Source: Defluviicoccus sp.
Lineage (GTDB): Bacteria > Pseudomonadota > Alphaproteobacteria > MPNO01
DNA: 35,105 bases
Reading direction: 5' to 3'
Assembly: GCA_022826125.1 (NCBI GenBank)
Contig: JAJDVM010000212.1
Location: forward strand, 1-35,105
Shown here one piece after another: positions 1 to 7,696 of the stretch (within the stretch, counting starts at the first letter, position 1; every line of letters starts with the position of its first letter). The notes below the pieces were generated by a model. That model ran no database searches, was not told where the DNA came from, and was given only the letters and a program-made list of their open reading frames with translations. The position numbers and the translations under genes were made by a program.

Positions 1-2268
1 CGCGGCGCGGCCGGGCGGATCGCCCGCCTGGCGGCCGCGCTCGCGCCGCCCCGCCGCCCCCCGGAGTTCCGGACCCTTCTCCTCCCGGCCGGCCGGACGG
101 GGGCGTCCGCGGGCGTCCTGCTCGCGTCGGCGGGTGCCGCGCTGCTCGTTTACGGCCTCGCCGGGCTTGGCGGCGCGGGCGCGCAGACCGTCGATCCCGG
201 GCTGTTCGCCGTCGAGGACGCCGGGACGAGGAAGATCCTGGGGTTCCTGAGCGGGTTCGATCTCGACGATTCGACGGCGCTCGGGCGAATGCTGTTCGTG
301 TTCAACTCGGGCGTGCTGCTGCTCGCGGGGTTCCTGCTGATCTGGCACACCGTGACGGGCTCGGTGGATACCGCCCGGGAGGGCCGCTGGGGGTTCGGCG
401 GGTGGGAGGTTCTGCGCATCGTGATCGCGGTCGCCCTGATGGCGCCGCTGCCCGGCGGGGCCTCGGGCGGGCAGCATGTCGTGGTCGGGCTGGCCCGCGT
501 CGGCGGCGATTTCGCGACCGCGGTCTGGGAACCGCTCGCGGTCGAGACGCTCGGCAAGGGCCGGGCGGTGCTGCCGACACCGCGCGAGAACGAGTGGCGG
601 GGGCTGCTGTCGCGGACCCTGATCTCCGAAATCTGCATGTACGTCGCCAACGCGCAGGCGGCGCGGGCGGGGGACGCGCCCTATGTGAGGGTGCGCGACG
701 GATTCGAGGTGCGCGGTCAGCAGGGCTGGATGGAGAAGCCGGACGCCTCGGCGCCCGCGGTGGAGAAACGGCGCTGGTCGCGCGCGAAGGCGAAGACGGG
801 AGCGCCCTCGGCCGAGATCCGCCACTATGACGGGACCGGCAACGGGATGCCGCGCGACATGTGCGGCGCGGTCCGCTTCGTGGGGCTCGAGGAGGACGGC
901 GCGCGGGGGATCGCCGCGAGGGGCCACAGATCCGCCTGGGGCGTCGTGCATGCGCAGCAGCTGGTGGGGCTGGCGCGGCGCATCGGGGACCGTTTCGTGC
1001 CGGGTTCGCCGGCCTACGGGGATCCGCTGCCCGATATCGCCGCCTCGCTCGACGGGATCGGGACGGCCGAGAGCTACCGCGCGATCGTCGAGCTTCGGAT
1101 CAAGGAAGCGGAACAGGTGGGCAACCTCGCGCTCAGGGACGCGGTGGCCGAGGATGCGAAGGAGCTCGGCTGGCTGGGCGCGGCGAGCTTCGTGGTGACG
1201 CTCGCCGGCGAGGCCGGAAAGATGCAGTCGGCGGCGCGGAACGTGCCGCGGGCGTCGCTTCCCTCGCCGGAGGTGGAGAAATGGTCGAAGGACGCGTGGG
1301 CCGCGGTCCAGGCGACCCTTGCCTCTCTCGGACAGTCCGTCGCCTGGCAGCCGATCCCGGTCGCGCTGTCCGGGGGCGGGGCGGGGCCGCGCGCGACGGT
1401 CGCGGGGCGCGGCGACTCCGCGCTCGACAGGATCATGCATTTCATCGATTTCGACACCGTGCTCGCGGCGGACGGCGACAACCCCCTGCTGGACCTGACC
1501 GCGACCGGGCATGCGCTGCTCGATGCCGGGCTGGCGGCGATCGGAGCGCTGGCGGGGACCGCCGTCGGCGTGAACGTTCTCGAGGTGATTCCGCTGTTCG
1601 GCAAGGGGCTCGACTTCTTCGAGGCGAGCTGGGACGTGATGGACGGCTTCGTCACGATGGCGATCGGCGTGCTCCTGGTCGCCGGGGCGGTGCTGGCTTA
1701 TTTCCTGCCGGCGATCCCGTTCATCCGTTTCCTTTTCGGCATCCTGGGCTGGCTCCTCGCGGTGGTCGAGGCGGTCCTCGCGGTGACGGTCTTTCTGGCG
1801 GCGCACGTCACCCGCGGCGAGGGGAACCGGCTGATGGTGGAAGGCGCGCGCCAGGGCTGGCTGTTCTTCCCGGGCCTCCTGCTTCGCCCGGTGCTGATGC
1901 TGTTCGGCCTGGTGATGGGGTACTTCGTGTTCGTCGTCGCCATGGGGCTGTTCAACGAGACCTGGCTGGTAAGGATGGCGGATGCGAGCTCGTCCGGCGG
2001 GCTGGGGCCGGTGAGCTTCCTCGCCATGCTCGCGATCTACGTCTTCGTCGCCTACGGCATTCTCAATGCCTGCTTCAAGCTGATCGACGTCCTGCCCGAC
2101 GCGGTTCTGGGCTGGATCGGTGCGCAGGGGACGGGATGGGTCTCGGCCGGAGAGGTCGGGGCCGGCGTGACCGGCGGGTTCGGCCGGCTCGCGGGGCTGA
2201 GAGGCGCCCGGCCCAACTTCACGATGGCGGACAGGCCCAGCGTCCGTAACTCGAGGCTCGACGGATGA
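1..2268 (+). CDS. DotA/TraY-type conjugal transfer membrane protein (5' end outside window)
   Basis: The frame is open from base 1 with no ATG, GTG or TTG before 289, so the true start lies upstream; 755 residues are visible. Hydrophobic segments lie at about residues 35-58 and 98-118, with further groups at about 506-530, 545-600, 620-655 and 672-695, separated by a long soluble middle. The block from the second segment onward, with VFNSGVLLLAGFLL followed by DTAREGRWG and a nearby APLPGG, is the pattern I know from DotA/TraY proteins. These are large inner-membrane components of Dot/Icm and IncI-type (MPF-I) type IV secretion systems. The stop overlaps the next start by 4 bases (ATGA), so the coupling protein is translationally coupled. 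The family call is from memory of the motif; the role in mating-channel assembly follows from the family. Confidence 0.82.
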   Translation, partial: RGAAGRIARLAAALAPPRRPPEFRTLLLPAGRTGASAGVLLASAGAALLVYGLAGLGGAGAQTVDPGLFAVEDAGTRKILGFLSGFDLDDSTALGRMLFVFNSGVLLLAGFLLIWHTVTGSVDTAREGRWGFGGWEVLRIVIAVALMAPLPGGASGGQHVVVGLARVGGDFATAVWEPLAVETLGKGRAVLPTPRENEWRGLLSRTLISEICMYVANAQAARAGDAPYVRVRDGFEVRGQQGWMEKPDASAPAVEKRRWSRAKAKTGAPSAEIRHYDGTGNGMPRDMCGAVRFVGLEEDGARGIAARGHRSAWGVVHAQQLVGLARRIGDRFVPGSPAYGDPLPDIAASLDGIGTAESYRAIVELRIKEAEQVGNLALRDAVAEDAKELGWLGAASFVVTLAGEAGKMQSAARNVPRASLPSPEVEKWSKDAWAAVQATLASLGQSVAWQPIPVALSGGGAGPRATVAGRGDSALDRIMHFIDFDTVLAADGDNPLLDLTATGHALLDAGLAAIGALAGTAVGVNVLEVIPLFGKGLDFFEASWDVMDGFVTMAIGVLLVAGAVLAYFLPAIPFIRFLFGILGWLLAVVEAVLAVTVFLAAHVTRGEGNRLMVEGARQGWLFFPGLLLRPVLMLFGLVMGYFVFVVAMGLFNETWLVRMADASSSGGLGPVSFLAMLAIYVFVAYGILNACFKLIDVLPDAVLGWIGAQGTGWVSAGEVGAGVTGGFGRLAGLRGARPNFTMADRPSVRNSRLDG

Positions 2269-4361
2269 AGAAATTCGCGATCGGCGCCGCGGGCGCGGTC
2301 CTGCCGCCGGCGGCGGCCGCGCTGTGGATCTTCTGGTTGGGCGAGGAGGGCGCGCCCCGCGAACTCCGCCTGGCCGCGCTCGCCGTGACCGTGGTGGCGC
2401 TTGTGGCGGTCTATATGGGGCTCGATCGCGGTGGCCGCCGGGCGGCGCTCAGCATGGGCGTCTATACCGGCGCGCTCCTGCTCTGCGGCGGCATGATCTG
2501 GCTGGAGGCGGTCCGTCCGGCGGCGGCGATGGGCATCGGCCGGTTCGTCGACGGGCTGCTCGAGCTCGATGCGCTGGGAAGCCTCCTGGTCGCGGGGTCG
2601 GTCGCGGCCGCGATCCCTGTGGGGCTGGTCTGGTGCGACATGGCCGGGCGGCTGCTCGCGCGCAACAGGGGCAAGGCGAAGAAGCGGTCCAAATCCGACG
2701 TGTTCGGCAAGTCGAAGCTGCTGGAGGACGAGTACATGCGCCGCTTGGCCCGCGGCCAGGGCGTGCTGCTCGGGCAGACGGGGATGTCGGGCCGGGCGCC
2801 GCTGATCGCCTGGCCGCTGGAGGGTTCGGCGATCACCTTCGCGCCTCCCCGGACGGGAAAGGGCGCGACGATCGCGCTCAACTACCTCGCCCCGGGCGGC
2901 CGGGGCTGGCCCGGCTCGACGGTGCTGATCGACCCGAGGGGCGAGACCTGGTGCATCGTCGCGCGCCGCCGCCGCGAAATGGGCCGCCGCCCGGTGCTGA
3001 TGGACCCCTTCGGGGTGGTGAAGCTGCACGAGAAGGGGAATGACGATCTCCACCTGCCGGCCACCCGCAGCCGGTGCTACAACCCGATGGATTTCATCCG
3101 CGCGGACGCCGCGCTGGCGCCGCGGGACATCAACGTGCTTCTCGACGCCCTGCTGACGCCGCCGAGCGGGGGGAACGACACGTCCTCGCACTTCTACGAA
3201 TCGGCGCGCGCGATCATCGCGGGGTTCGTGGCGTGGGTGCGTTTTGGCGATGGATTCAGGGAACGGAATCTGCAGGAAGTCCACAGGCTGCTGACGCTGC
3301 CGATAGACGACCGTAAGAAAGTGGTGGAGAGCATGCGGCAGGCCGAGAAGATGATCTGCGCCGATCTCGTCCGCGTGGCGGCGGAGCGCCAGCTTCAGGT
3401 GGGCGATCAGGAGGCCGGGTCGAACTTCTCGACGATCGCGAACCAGCTCGCCTTTCTAAACTATCCCGAGCTGGACCAGAACACCCGGCACTCGGATTTC
3501 GATCCGATGGAGCTGGCGAGGGGCGACGTCGACCTGTTCGTGGTGGTTCCGGAGGAGATGACCGAGCACGTTCGGGCCTGGCTGCGGCTCTGGGTGACGA
3601 TCCCGAACGCGGTGTCCTCGATGACGCCGCTCGAGCGCGACATGCTCATCATCGTGGACGAGATGCCGAGGCTCGGCTACCTCAAGCCGGTGATGGACGG
3701 CTACAACCTCGCGGCGGGGAGGGGGGTGCATTTCTGGTGTTTCGCGCAATCGGTTTCGGCGCTGGACAATACGTGGGGCGATGACAGCCGCCGGGTCCTG
3801 GTCGAGCTCGCCGAGGTCCTCCAGGTCCTCGGTTTTCCGCGCACCGATGTCGTGGGAGCGGAGGTCCTCTCGGCGGCGATCGGCTTCGCCGGGTTCGAGC
3901 AGTGGTCGGAGTCCTATCAGGGCCAGCCGCCGCCGGGTGCGGCTGTGCCCGCCGGCGATCAAGCGAGAACGAGCGACCAGGTGGCGGTGACAAAGGAACG
4001 GGTCGTAACGCCCGACGAGATCATGACCATGGGGGCGGACGATCAGTTCGTCATTGCCGCGCCCAAGGACATGCCGCGCGATGCATTCATGCTCAACCAT
4101 GCGCGGTACTGGACGCGCCCGGACGCGCGGCTGCTGGCGGACCCCAACCCGTTCGTGCTCCGCAAGAGGGCTGCGGCGTCGGGCTCAAGGTTCGGGATGT
4201 ATGTTACCAGCAGGCGCACGGAAGCGGAGAAGCAGGCGGAAAAAGGGGAACGCGATGACGGAGGAGAACCGGACGCCGCCGAAGGCGGCGGAGGAAACGG
4301 AGGAGAGGCCCCCGGCAGTCCGCTCGTCACAGGGAGGGCCGCCATGGGAGGGCGTGCTTGA
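2265..4361 (+). CDS. VirD4/TraG-family type IV coupling protein
   Basis: This is the ATPase that links the relaxase-DNA complex to the mating channel. Hydrophobic segments occur in the first 125 residues (about 5-24, 36-52, 62-80 and 103-124) and would anchor it in the inner membrane. A Walker A motif, APPRTGKGAT, lies at 193-202 and a Walker B motif, LIIVDE, at 461-466. The intervening DPRGE and YNPMDFI blocks are typical of TraG/VirD4 proteins. The length of 698 residues is normal for the family. The ATG overlaps the upstream stop, which supports the start. The last 107 bases are shared with the next gene in another frame, and the tail there is low-complexity, rich in Gly and Glu, so the C-terminus is probably not structurally constrained. 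Confidence 0.93.
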   Translation: MKKFAIGAAGAVLPPAAAALWIFWLGEEGAPRELRLAALAVTVVALVAVYMGLDRGGRRAALSMGVYTGALLLCGGMIWLEAVRPAAAMGIGRFVDGLLELDALGSLLVAGSVAAAIPVGLVWCDMAGRLLARNRGKAKKRSKSDVFGKSKLLEDEYMRRLARGQGVLLGQTGMSGRAPLIAWPLEGSAITFAPPRTGKGATIALNYLAPGGRGWPGSTVLIDPRGETWCIVARRRREMGRRPVLMDPFGVVKLHEKGNDDLHLPATRSRCYNPMDFIRADAALAPRDINVLLDALLTPPSGGNDTSSHFYESARAIIAGFVAWVRFGDGFRERNLQEVHRLLTLPIDDRKKVVESMRQAEKMICADLVRVAAERQLQVGDQEAGSNFSTIANQLAFLNYPELDQNTRHSDFDPMELARGDVDLFVVVPEEMTEHVRAWLRLWVTIPNAVSSMTPLERDMLIIVDEMPRLGYLKPVMDGYNLAAGRGVHFWCFAQSVSALDNTWGDDSRRVLVELAEVLQVLGFPRTDVVGAEVLSAAIGFAGFEQWSESYQGQPPPGAAVPAGDQARTSDQVAVTKERVVTPDEIMTMGADDQFVIAAPKDMPRDAFMLNHARYWTRPDARLLADPNPFVLRKRAAASGSRFGMYVTSRRTEAEKQAEKGERDDGGEPDAAEGGGGNGGEAPGSPLVTGRAAMGGRA

Positions 4362-5700
4362 CAACGCGACTGAAATCCACCGCCGCGCGGTGGAGAGGGA
4401 GGATCCCGGCGAACGGTCGGAAGCCGGCGAGCCGGAGCCCTACTCGGCGGAGGACGTTGCCGAGGAGGTGACGTGGTACGAGATCGCAGAAGAGCCCGGC
4501 CCGGACGGCACCCGGGAGGGCCGGCGGTCCCTGATCAAATACGTTCCGGGCGCCGCGATCAGGGTGCGGGTCAGGATGACCGAGGAAGCGCGGCAGGCGG
4601 AGTTGGAAGAGGCGGAGAGAACGGCCCCGGTAGTGGAAGAGGTAGAGGAAGACGGAGACGGGGTTGTTCCGGCTGTTGAGACCGCTGAGCCGGAATCAGA
4701 GGGCGCCCGGGAACGGAGTGCGGAGGAAGAGGAGGAAACGGCCCCCGTCCTGGAAGGGCAGGCGCGACAGGAAATCGCCGCGGCCGACGACGGTGCCGCG
4801 CCGGTACTGGATGACGCGCGGGAACGGAGTCAGGAAGAAGCAAAAAAGTCCGCTCCCGTTGTGGAGACGACGGAGCGGGAGGACGTTGTTGCAGCTCTCG
4901 GCGCCGACGAGCCGGAACCGGATGCCGTGCGTCAAGGGCTGAAGGAAGCCGTGCCGGAAAGCGGTTCGGCTAAGCAGCCAGTGGAGGCGGAGGAGGAGGG
5001 GGCCGAGCAGCCAAGGGCGGCGGGGCGGGAAGGGGGTTCGGCTAAGGAATCTGCGAAGGTTGAACCGGCAAAGGAAGAAGAGCCGGAGGTGGGGGCCCTC
5101 GCCGGGACCGGGTCCGGTCCGGCGAACGGTACCGAGGCCGCCGGAGGCGTTCCGGATCGTCCGGATGCCGGAGAGCCTTCGAAGGCCTGGGAGGCGTGGG
5201 TCAGCGCTTTCGAGGCGAGATTTGCGGCGGCGTTCGAAAAACAGATGAAGACCTTGGTTGGGGTGAACAAAGAGGCGAAGGATCTGGTTATCGACGCGGT
5301 GCAAGAGCGCACGGGCGAGTTGGTCGAGAAAGTGCGGACCCTCGACAAGGAGGAGGTTGGGAGGTTGTCCCAGGCGGCCCAGGCGCTGGAAGAGCATCTT
5401 CGGGTTGCCAAGGGGGATGAAAACAGGCGGAGGGACATTCGAGCTAGCATCGCCGCTCGCTGGTACAAGTGGCCGGTGCGGGGCCTGGTCGCCGCCGGCG
5501 CCGTGGCCTTGTTGCTCGCCGGCGCTGCTGGTCAGGCCCGCTGGGGTCTGATCGATGGTTTTGGAGTCGCCGACGTGGCGACCAATGCGTGGCGCCACAT
5601 CGTCTGGAACGAGCACGGCTGGAAGATCGCGAAGTGCATGAAGACTGCCGACGACCGGAGGCCGAAGGCGGTCTGTTCGGTTACCGCGCGCGTGAAATAG
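4255..5700 (+). CDS. Acidic single-pass membrane protein of the transfer operon, function unknown
   Basis: The 481-residue product is mostly low-complexity Glu, Ala and Pro, with imperfect repeats ending in APV and often followed by E or L. A helical stretch of about 70 residues, likely coiled coil, follows, then one membrane segment at about 409-429 and a short tail with two cysteines (in CMKTADD and AVCSV). I chose the ATG at 4255 because AAAAGGGGAA precedes it; this gives a 107-base overlap with the coupling gene. A GTG at 4354 in the same frame would give almost no overlap and is possible. Order and overlap place it in the transfer operon, perhaps as a partner of the coupling protein or channel. 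I do not recognise a family. Confidence 0.7.
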   Translation: MTEENRTPPKAAEETEERPPAVRSSQGGPPWEGVLDNATEIHRRAVEREDPGERSEAGEPEPYSAEDVAEEVTWYEIAEEPGPDGTREGRRSLIKYVPGAAIRVRVRMTEEARQAELEEAERTAPVVEEVEEDGDGVVPAVETAEPESEGARERSAEEEEETAPVLEGQARQEIAAADDGAAPVLDDARERSQEEAKKSAPVVETTEREDVVAALGADEPEPDAVRQGLKEAVPESGSAKQPVEAEEEGAEQPRAAGREGGSAKESAKVEPAKEEEPEVGALAGTGSGPANGTEAAGGVPDRPDAGEPSKAWEAWVSAFEARFAAAFEKQMKTLVGVNKEAKDLVIDAVQERTGELVEKVRTLDKEEVGRLSQAAQALEEHLRVAKGDENRRRDIRASIAARWYKWPVRGLVAAGAVALLLAGAAGQARWGLIDGFGVADVATNAWRHIVWNEHGWKIAKCMKTADDRRPKAVCSVTARVK

Positions 5701-5888
5701 CCCGGTGCGGATTTCAGTTGATAGAGCTGGGATTGGAAGACGTTCGAGAGGAGTGGCGGAACGCTGGGAAGCGAGATTGGGATCGCCGCTGCCCCGGTCG
5801 AGCTTGGGGCGGGTTGGGTTTAGGCTGCCGTGATGTCGAGCATGATTCCAGTCCAGCGCCGTGAGAAGCACGTCCGGGGGCTCACCCG

Positions 5889-6878
5889 GTGAGCCTGCCC
5901 GTTACGCCGCATGACGCGTTGTTCCGCGCTCTGGTTGCTAACCCCGGTCGAGCGGGAGCACTCTTGCGCGAATACTTGCCCCGCGAGGTCGTGGATCTGC
6001 TCGATCCCGAGATCGCGCCGGAGGCGATCGAGGGTAGCTTCGTAGACGCCGACGCCGCGAGAACGCAGTGCGACGCACTCTTCCGGGTCAGGCTGCGGAC
6101 GGGCCACGATGCGCGTATCTACGTCCTGCTCGAGCACAAGAGCTACATCGACGCGGCCACGCCGCTTCAGATCCTCAAATATCTGGTCAACATCTGGCTG
6201 CGCGAGATCGAGCGCGGCACGGTAAGGGAAAGGCTCCCGCCGATTATACCGCTGGTCTTCTATCACGGCTCGCGGCGATGGACCGTGCCGCGCTCTGTTG
6301 TGGAGATGGTCGACGCACCGGATGAGCTCCAGCCACTGCTCAGGGACTTCGCGTATGTGCTGTACGACCTGGGAGAGATCGAACCGCTCCGGCTGTCCCG
6401 CGCGCCCGAGGTGCTGGCCGGGCTGTTGGCGCTCCGCGTGGCGCATGCGGACGAGATTCCGGCCGATCTGCTCGACCTGATGACCGGCGGCACGCTTGCC
6501 GGTAGCGATTTCGAGCGCCATCTTATGAGGTATATTGTCGAGATTATGAACCTGACGCCGCGGCTGCTTGAGGCGTCGTTGCGTCGGACGAAGCCGGATC
6601 GGTGGGAGGCGCTGATGGGAACCGTCGCGGAAGCCTGGCTCGAACAGGGAAGGTCAGAGGGCAGGGCCGAAGGAGTGGCCGAGGGCATCGAGAAGGGTCA
6701 GGCCGGGATCGTTCTTCGCCTGATGGAGCTGCGCTTCGGAGTATTGGCGGACGCGGTACGCGATCGGGTTCGCGGTGCTTCGGCTCCCGAGCTTGAAGCG
6801 TGGGCGGAGAGGGTGTTGACCGCGGCCAGCATCGACGAGGTTCTGGCGGAGGGGTCGGGAAACCGATCGCTGGGTTGA
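5889..6878 (+). CDS. Rpn-family PD-(D/E)XK nuclease (YhgA-like putative transposase family)
   Basis: The 329-residue protein has the order typical of Rpn (recombination-promoting nuclease, formerly Transposase_31) proteins: PHDALFR near the N-terminus, QCDALFRVR with the acidic metal ligand at about 60-68, then VLLEHKS at about 80-86, whose E-x-K is the catalytic signature. PLVFYHG follows further on. The C-terminal part carries the family's usual Gly-Glu repeats (GRAEGVAEGIEKG) before a helical end. Rpn proteins are DNA endonucleases linked to recombination and horizontal transfer. The start is GTG, with a run of Gs just upstream at 5875-5881. It stands alone between the transfer operon and two small coiled-coil genes, with its catalytic residues intact. 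Confidence 0.88.
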   Translation: MSLPVTPHDALFRALVANPGRAGALLREYLPREVVDLLDPEIAPEAIEGSFVDADAARTQCDALFRVRLRTGHDARIYVLLEHKSYIDAATPLQILKYLVNIWLREIERGTVRERLPPIIPLVFYHGSRRWTVPRSVVEMVDAPDELQPLLRDFAYVLYDLGEIEPLRLSRAPEVLAGLLALRVAHADEIPADLLDLMTGGTLAGSDFERHLMRYIVEIMNLTPRLLEASLRRTKPDRWEALMGTVAEAWLEQGRSEGRAEGVAEGIEKGQAGIVLRLMELRFGVLADAVRDRVRGASAPELEAWAERVLTAASIDEVLAEGSGNRSLG

Positions 6879-6957
6879 GGCGGGTAGGGGATATTCCTGT
6901 GGCCTCCGGGTCGTTGGGGGCAAGCCCGTCGGGCTGTCGCACCGGCAGGGCGGGATA

Positions 6958-7176
6958 ATGGCTGGAATCGAGGTCTGGATAACCCCTGCTATTTCGCTGG
7001 CGGGGATGGTGTGCCTTTCGATGCAGATCGAGTGTTTGCGGAAGGAGGTGGCCGAACTGAGCAAGCAGGTGGCTGAATTGAGCAAGCAGGTGAGCGCCCT
7101 GAGCGAACGCATGGCCCGTCTGGAGGGGCGGTTCGAGGGGTTCACGAGGTTGGACCGCCCGGCGGCCTCGGAATAG
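6958..7176 (+). CDS. Small membrane-anchored coiled-coil protein
   Basis: The 72-residue product has one N-terminal hydrophobic segment (about 5-24) followed by a heptad-rich coiled coil in which the seven-residue unit VAELSKQ occurs twice. The end, MARLEGRFEG, matches the MAKLEGLLEG ending of the two coiled-coil proteins near 33.2 and 34.9 kb, so it belongs to the same loose family. AGGGCGGG lies just upstream of the ATG. The function is unknown; the layout suggests a self-associating inner-membrane protein. Confidence 0.62.
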   Translation: MAGIEVWITPAISLAGMVCLSMQIECLRKEVAELSKQVAELSKQVSALSERMARLEGRFEGFTRLDRPAASE

Positions 7177-7262
7177 TTCCTAGAAACGCCCTGGGTGCTT
7201 GCAGGACGATCTCGTGAGGCTCGGGATTGGCGATGGTGTTGTGCGCCGCTGGGACCGGTCAC

Positions 7263-7291
7263 TTGGCGCTTTCCCTTATCCGGGCTAGGGT
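7263..7291 (+). promoter_or_regulatory. Promoter-like element TTGGCG-17-TAGGGT before a coiled-coil gene
   Basis: TTGGCG at 7263-7268 and TAGGGT at 7286-7291 are 17 bases apart, and the ATG follows exactly 6 bases later. That is the geometry seen before the two DUF1640-like genes on the other strand, but with a weaker -35 match. If used, the mRNA would be nearly leaderless. GTGAGG overlapping the element could instead act as a ribosome binding site. Confidence 0.35.
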
Positions 7292-7297
7292 GAGGCC

Positions 7298-7528
7298 ATG
7301 AACGCTGACGTCGAGAACCTGGTGTTGGAGCAGTTGCGCGCGATTCGCGAGGAGCTCGCCGATCTGCGCCGCGGGCAAGACGAGCTGCGCCAGCGGATTT
7401 CCTCGATCGAACGTCAGGTTGCCAATCTGCAGGGCGACAGCGCCCTGATGCATCAACGGCTCGACCACGTGCTTGAGCGTTTGGGGCGTATCGAGCGCCG
7501 TCTCGATCTCGCCGACGCGCCGATCTGA
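7298..7528 (+). CDS. Small soluble coiled-coil protein
   Basis: The 76-residue product is almost entirely heptad-like coiled coil rich in Leu, Arg, Glu and Gln, with no hydrophobic anchor. Such short proteins are common next to toxin-antitoxin and accessory genes of proteobacteria, but I know no function for them. The ATG is preceded by GTGAGG and the element at 7263-7291. The gene ends convergently with the SLOG gene, and a hairpin lies between the two stops. Confidence 0.6.
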   Translation: MNADVENLVLEQLRAIREELADLRRGQDELRQRISSIERQVANLQGDSALMHQRLDHVLERLGRIERRLDLADAPI

Positions 7529-7574
7529 AATACCCCTCCCCGCCGCGAAAGAGCGGATTTTACGCCCGAAGGCC

Positions 7575-7600
7575 GTCAGGGGCCGTGGACGGCCGCTGAC
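7575..7600. terminator. Hairpin between convergent genes
   Basis: GTCAG and GGCCG pair with CGGCC and CTGAC around a TGGA loop, with one internal mismatch. It lies between the ends of the gene at 7298 and the minus-strand SLOG gene. Neither flank has a strong T-run, so a role in termination is only likely from its position. Confidence 0.4.
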
Positions 7601-7696
7601 GTGTTTGAGGGCTTCGCGGGTGGTTCGACATCCGGGAGGGCCGTTTCGCGCGTCTGGCGCGCTCTCAGGCGGCTCGTTTCCCGGTTTCGACCCTTC

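Noticed and set aside
2052-3284. Minus-strand frame of 410 residues opposite the transfer genes
   Set aside because: It is dominated by Arg, Pro and His and overlaps the DotA/TraY end and the coupling-protein Walker A region.
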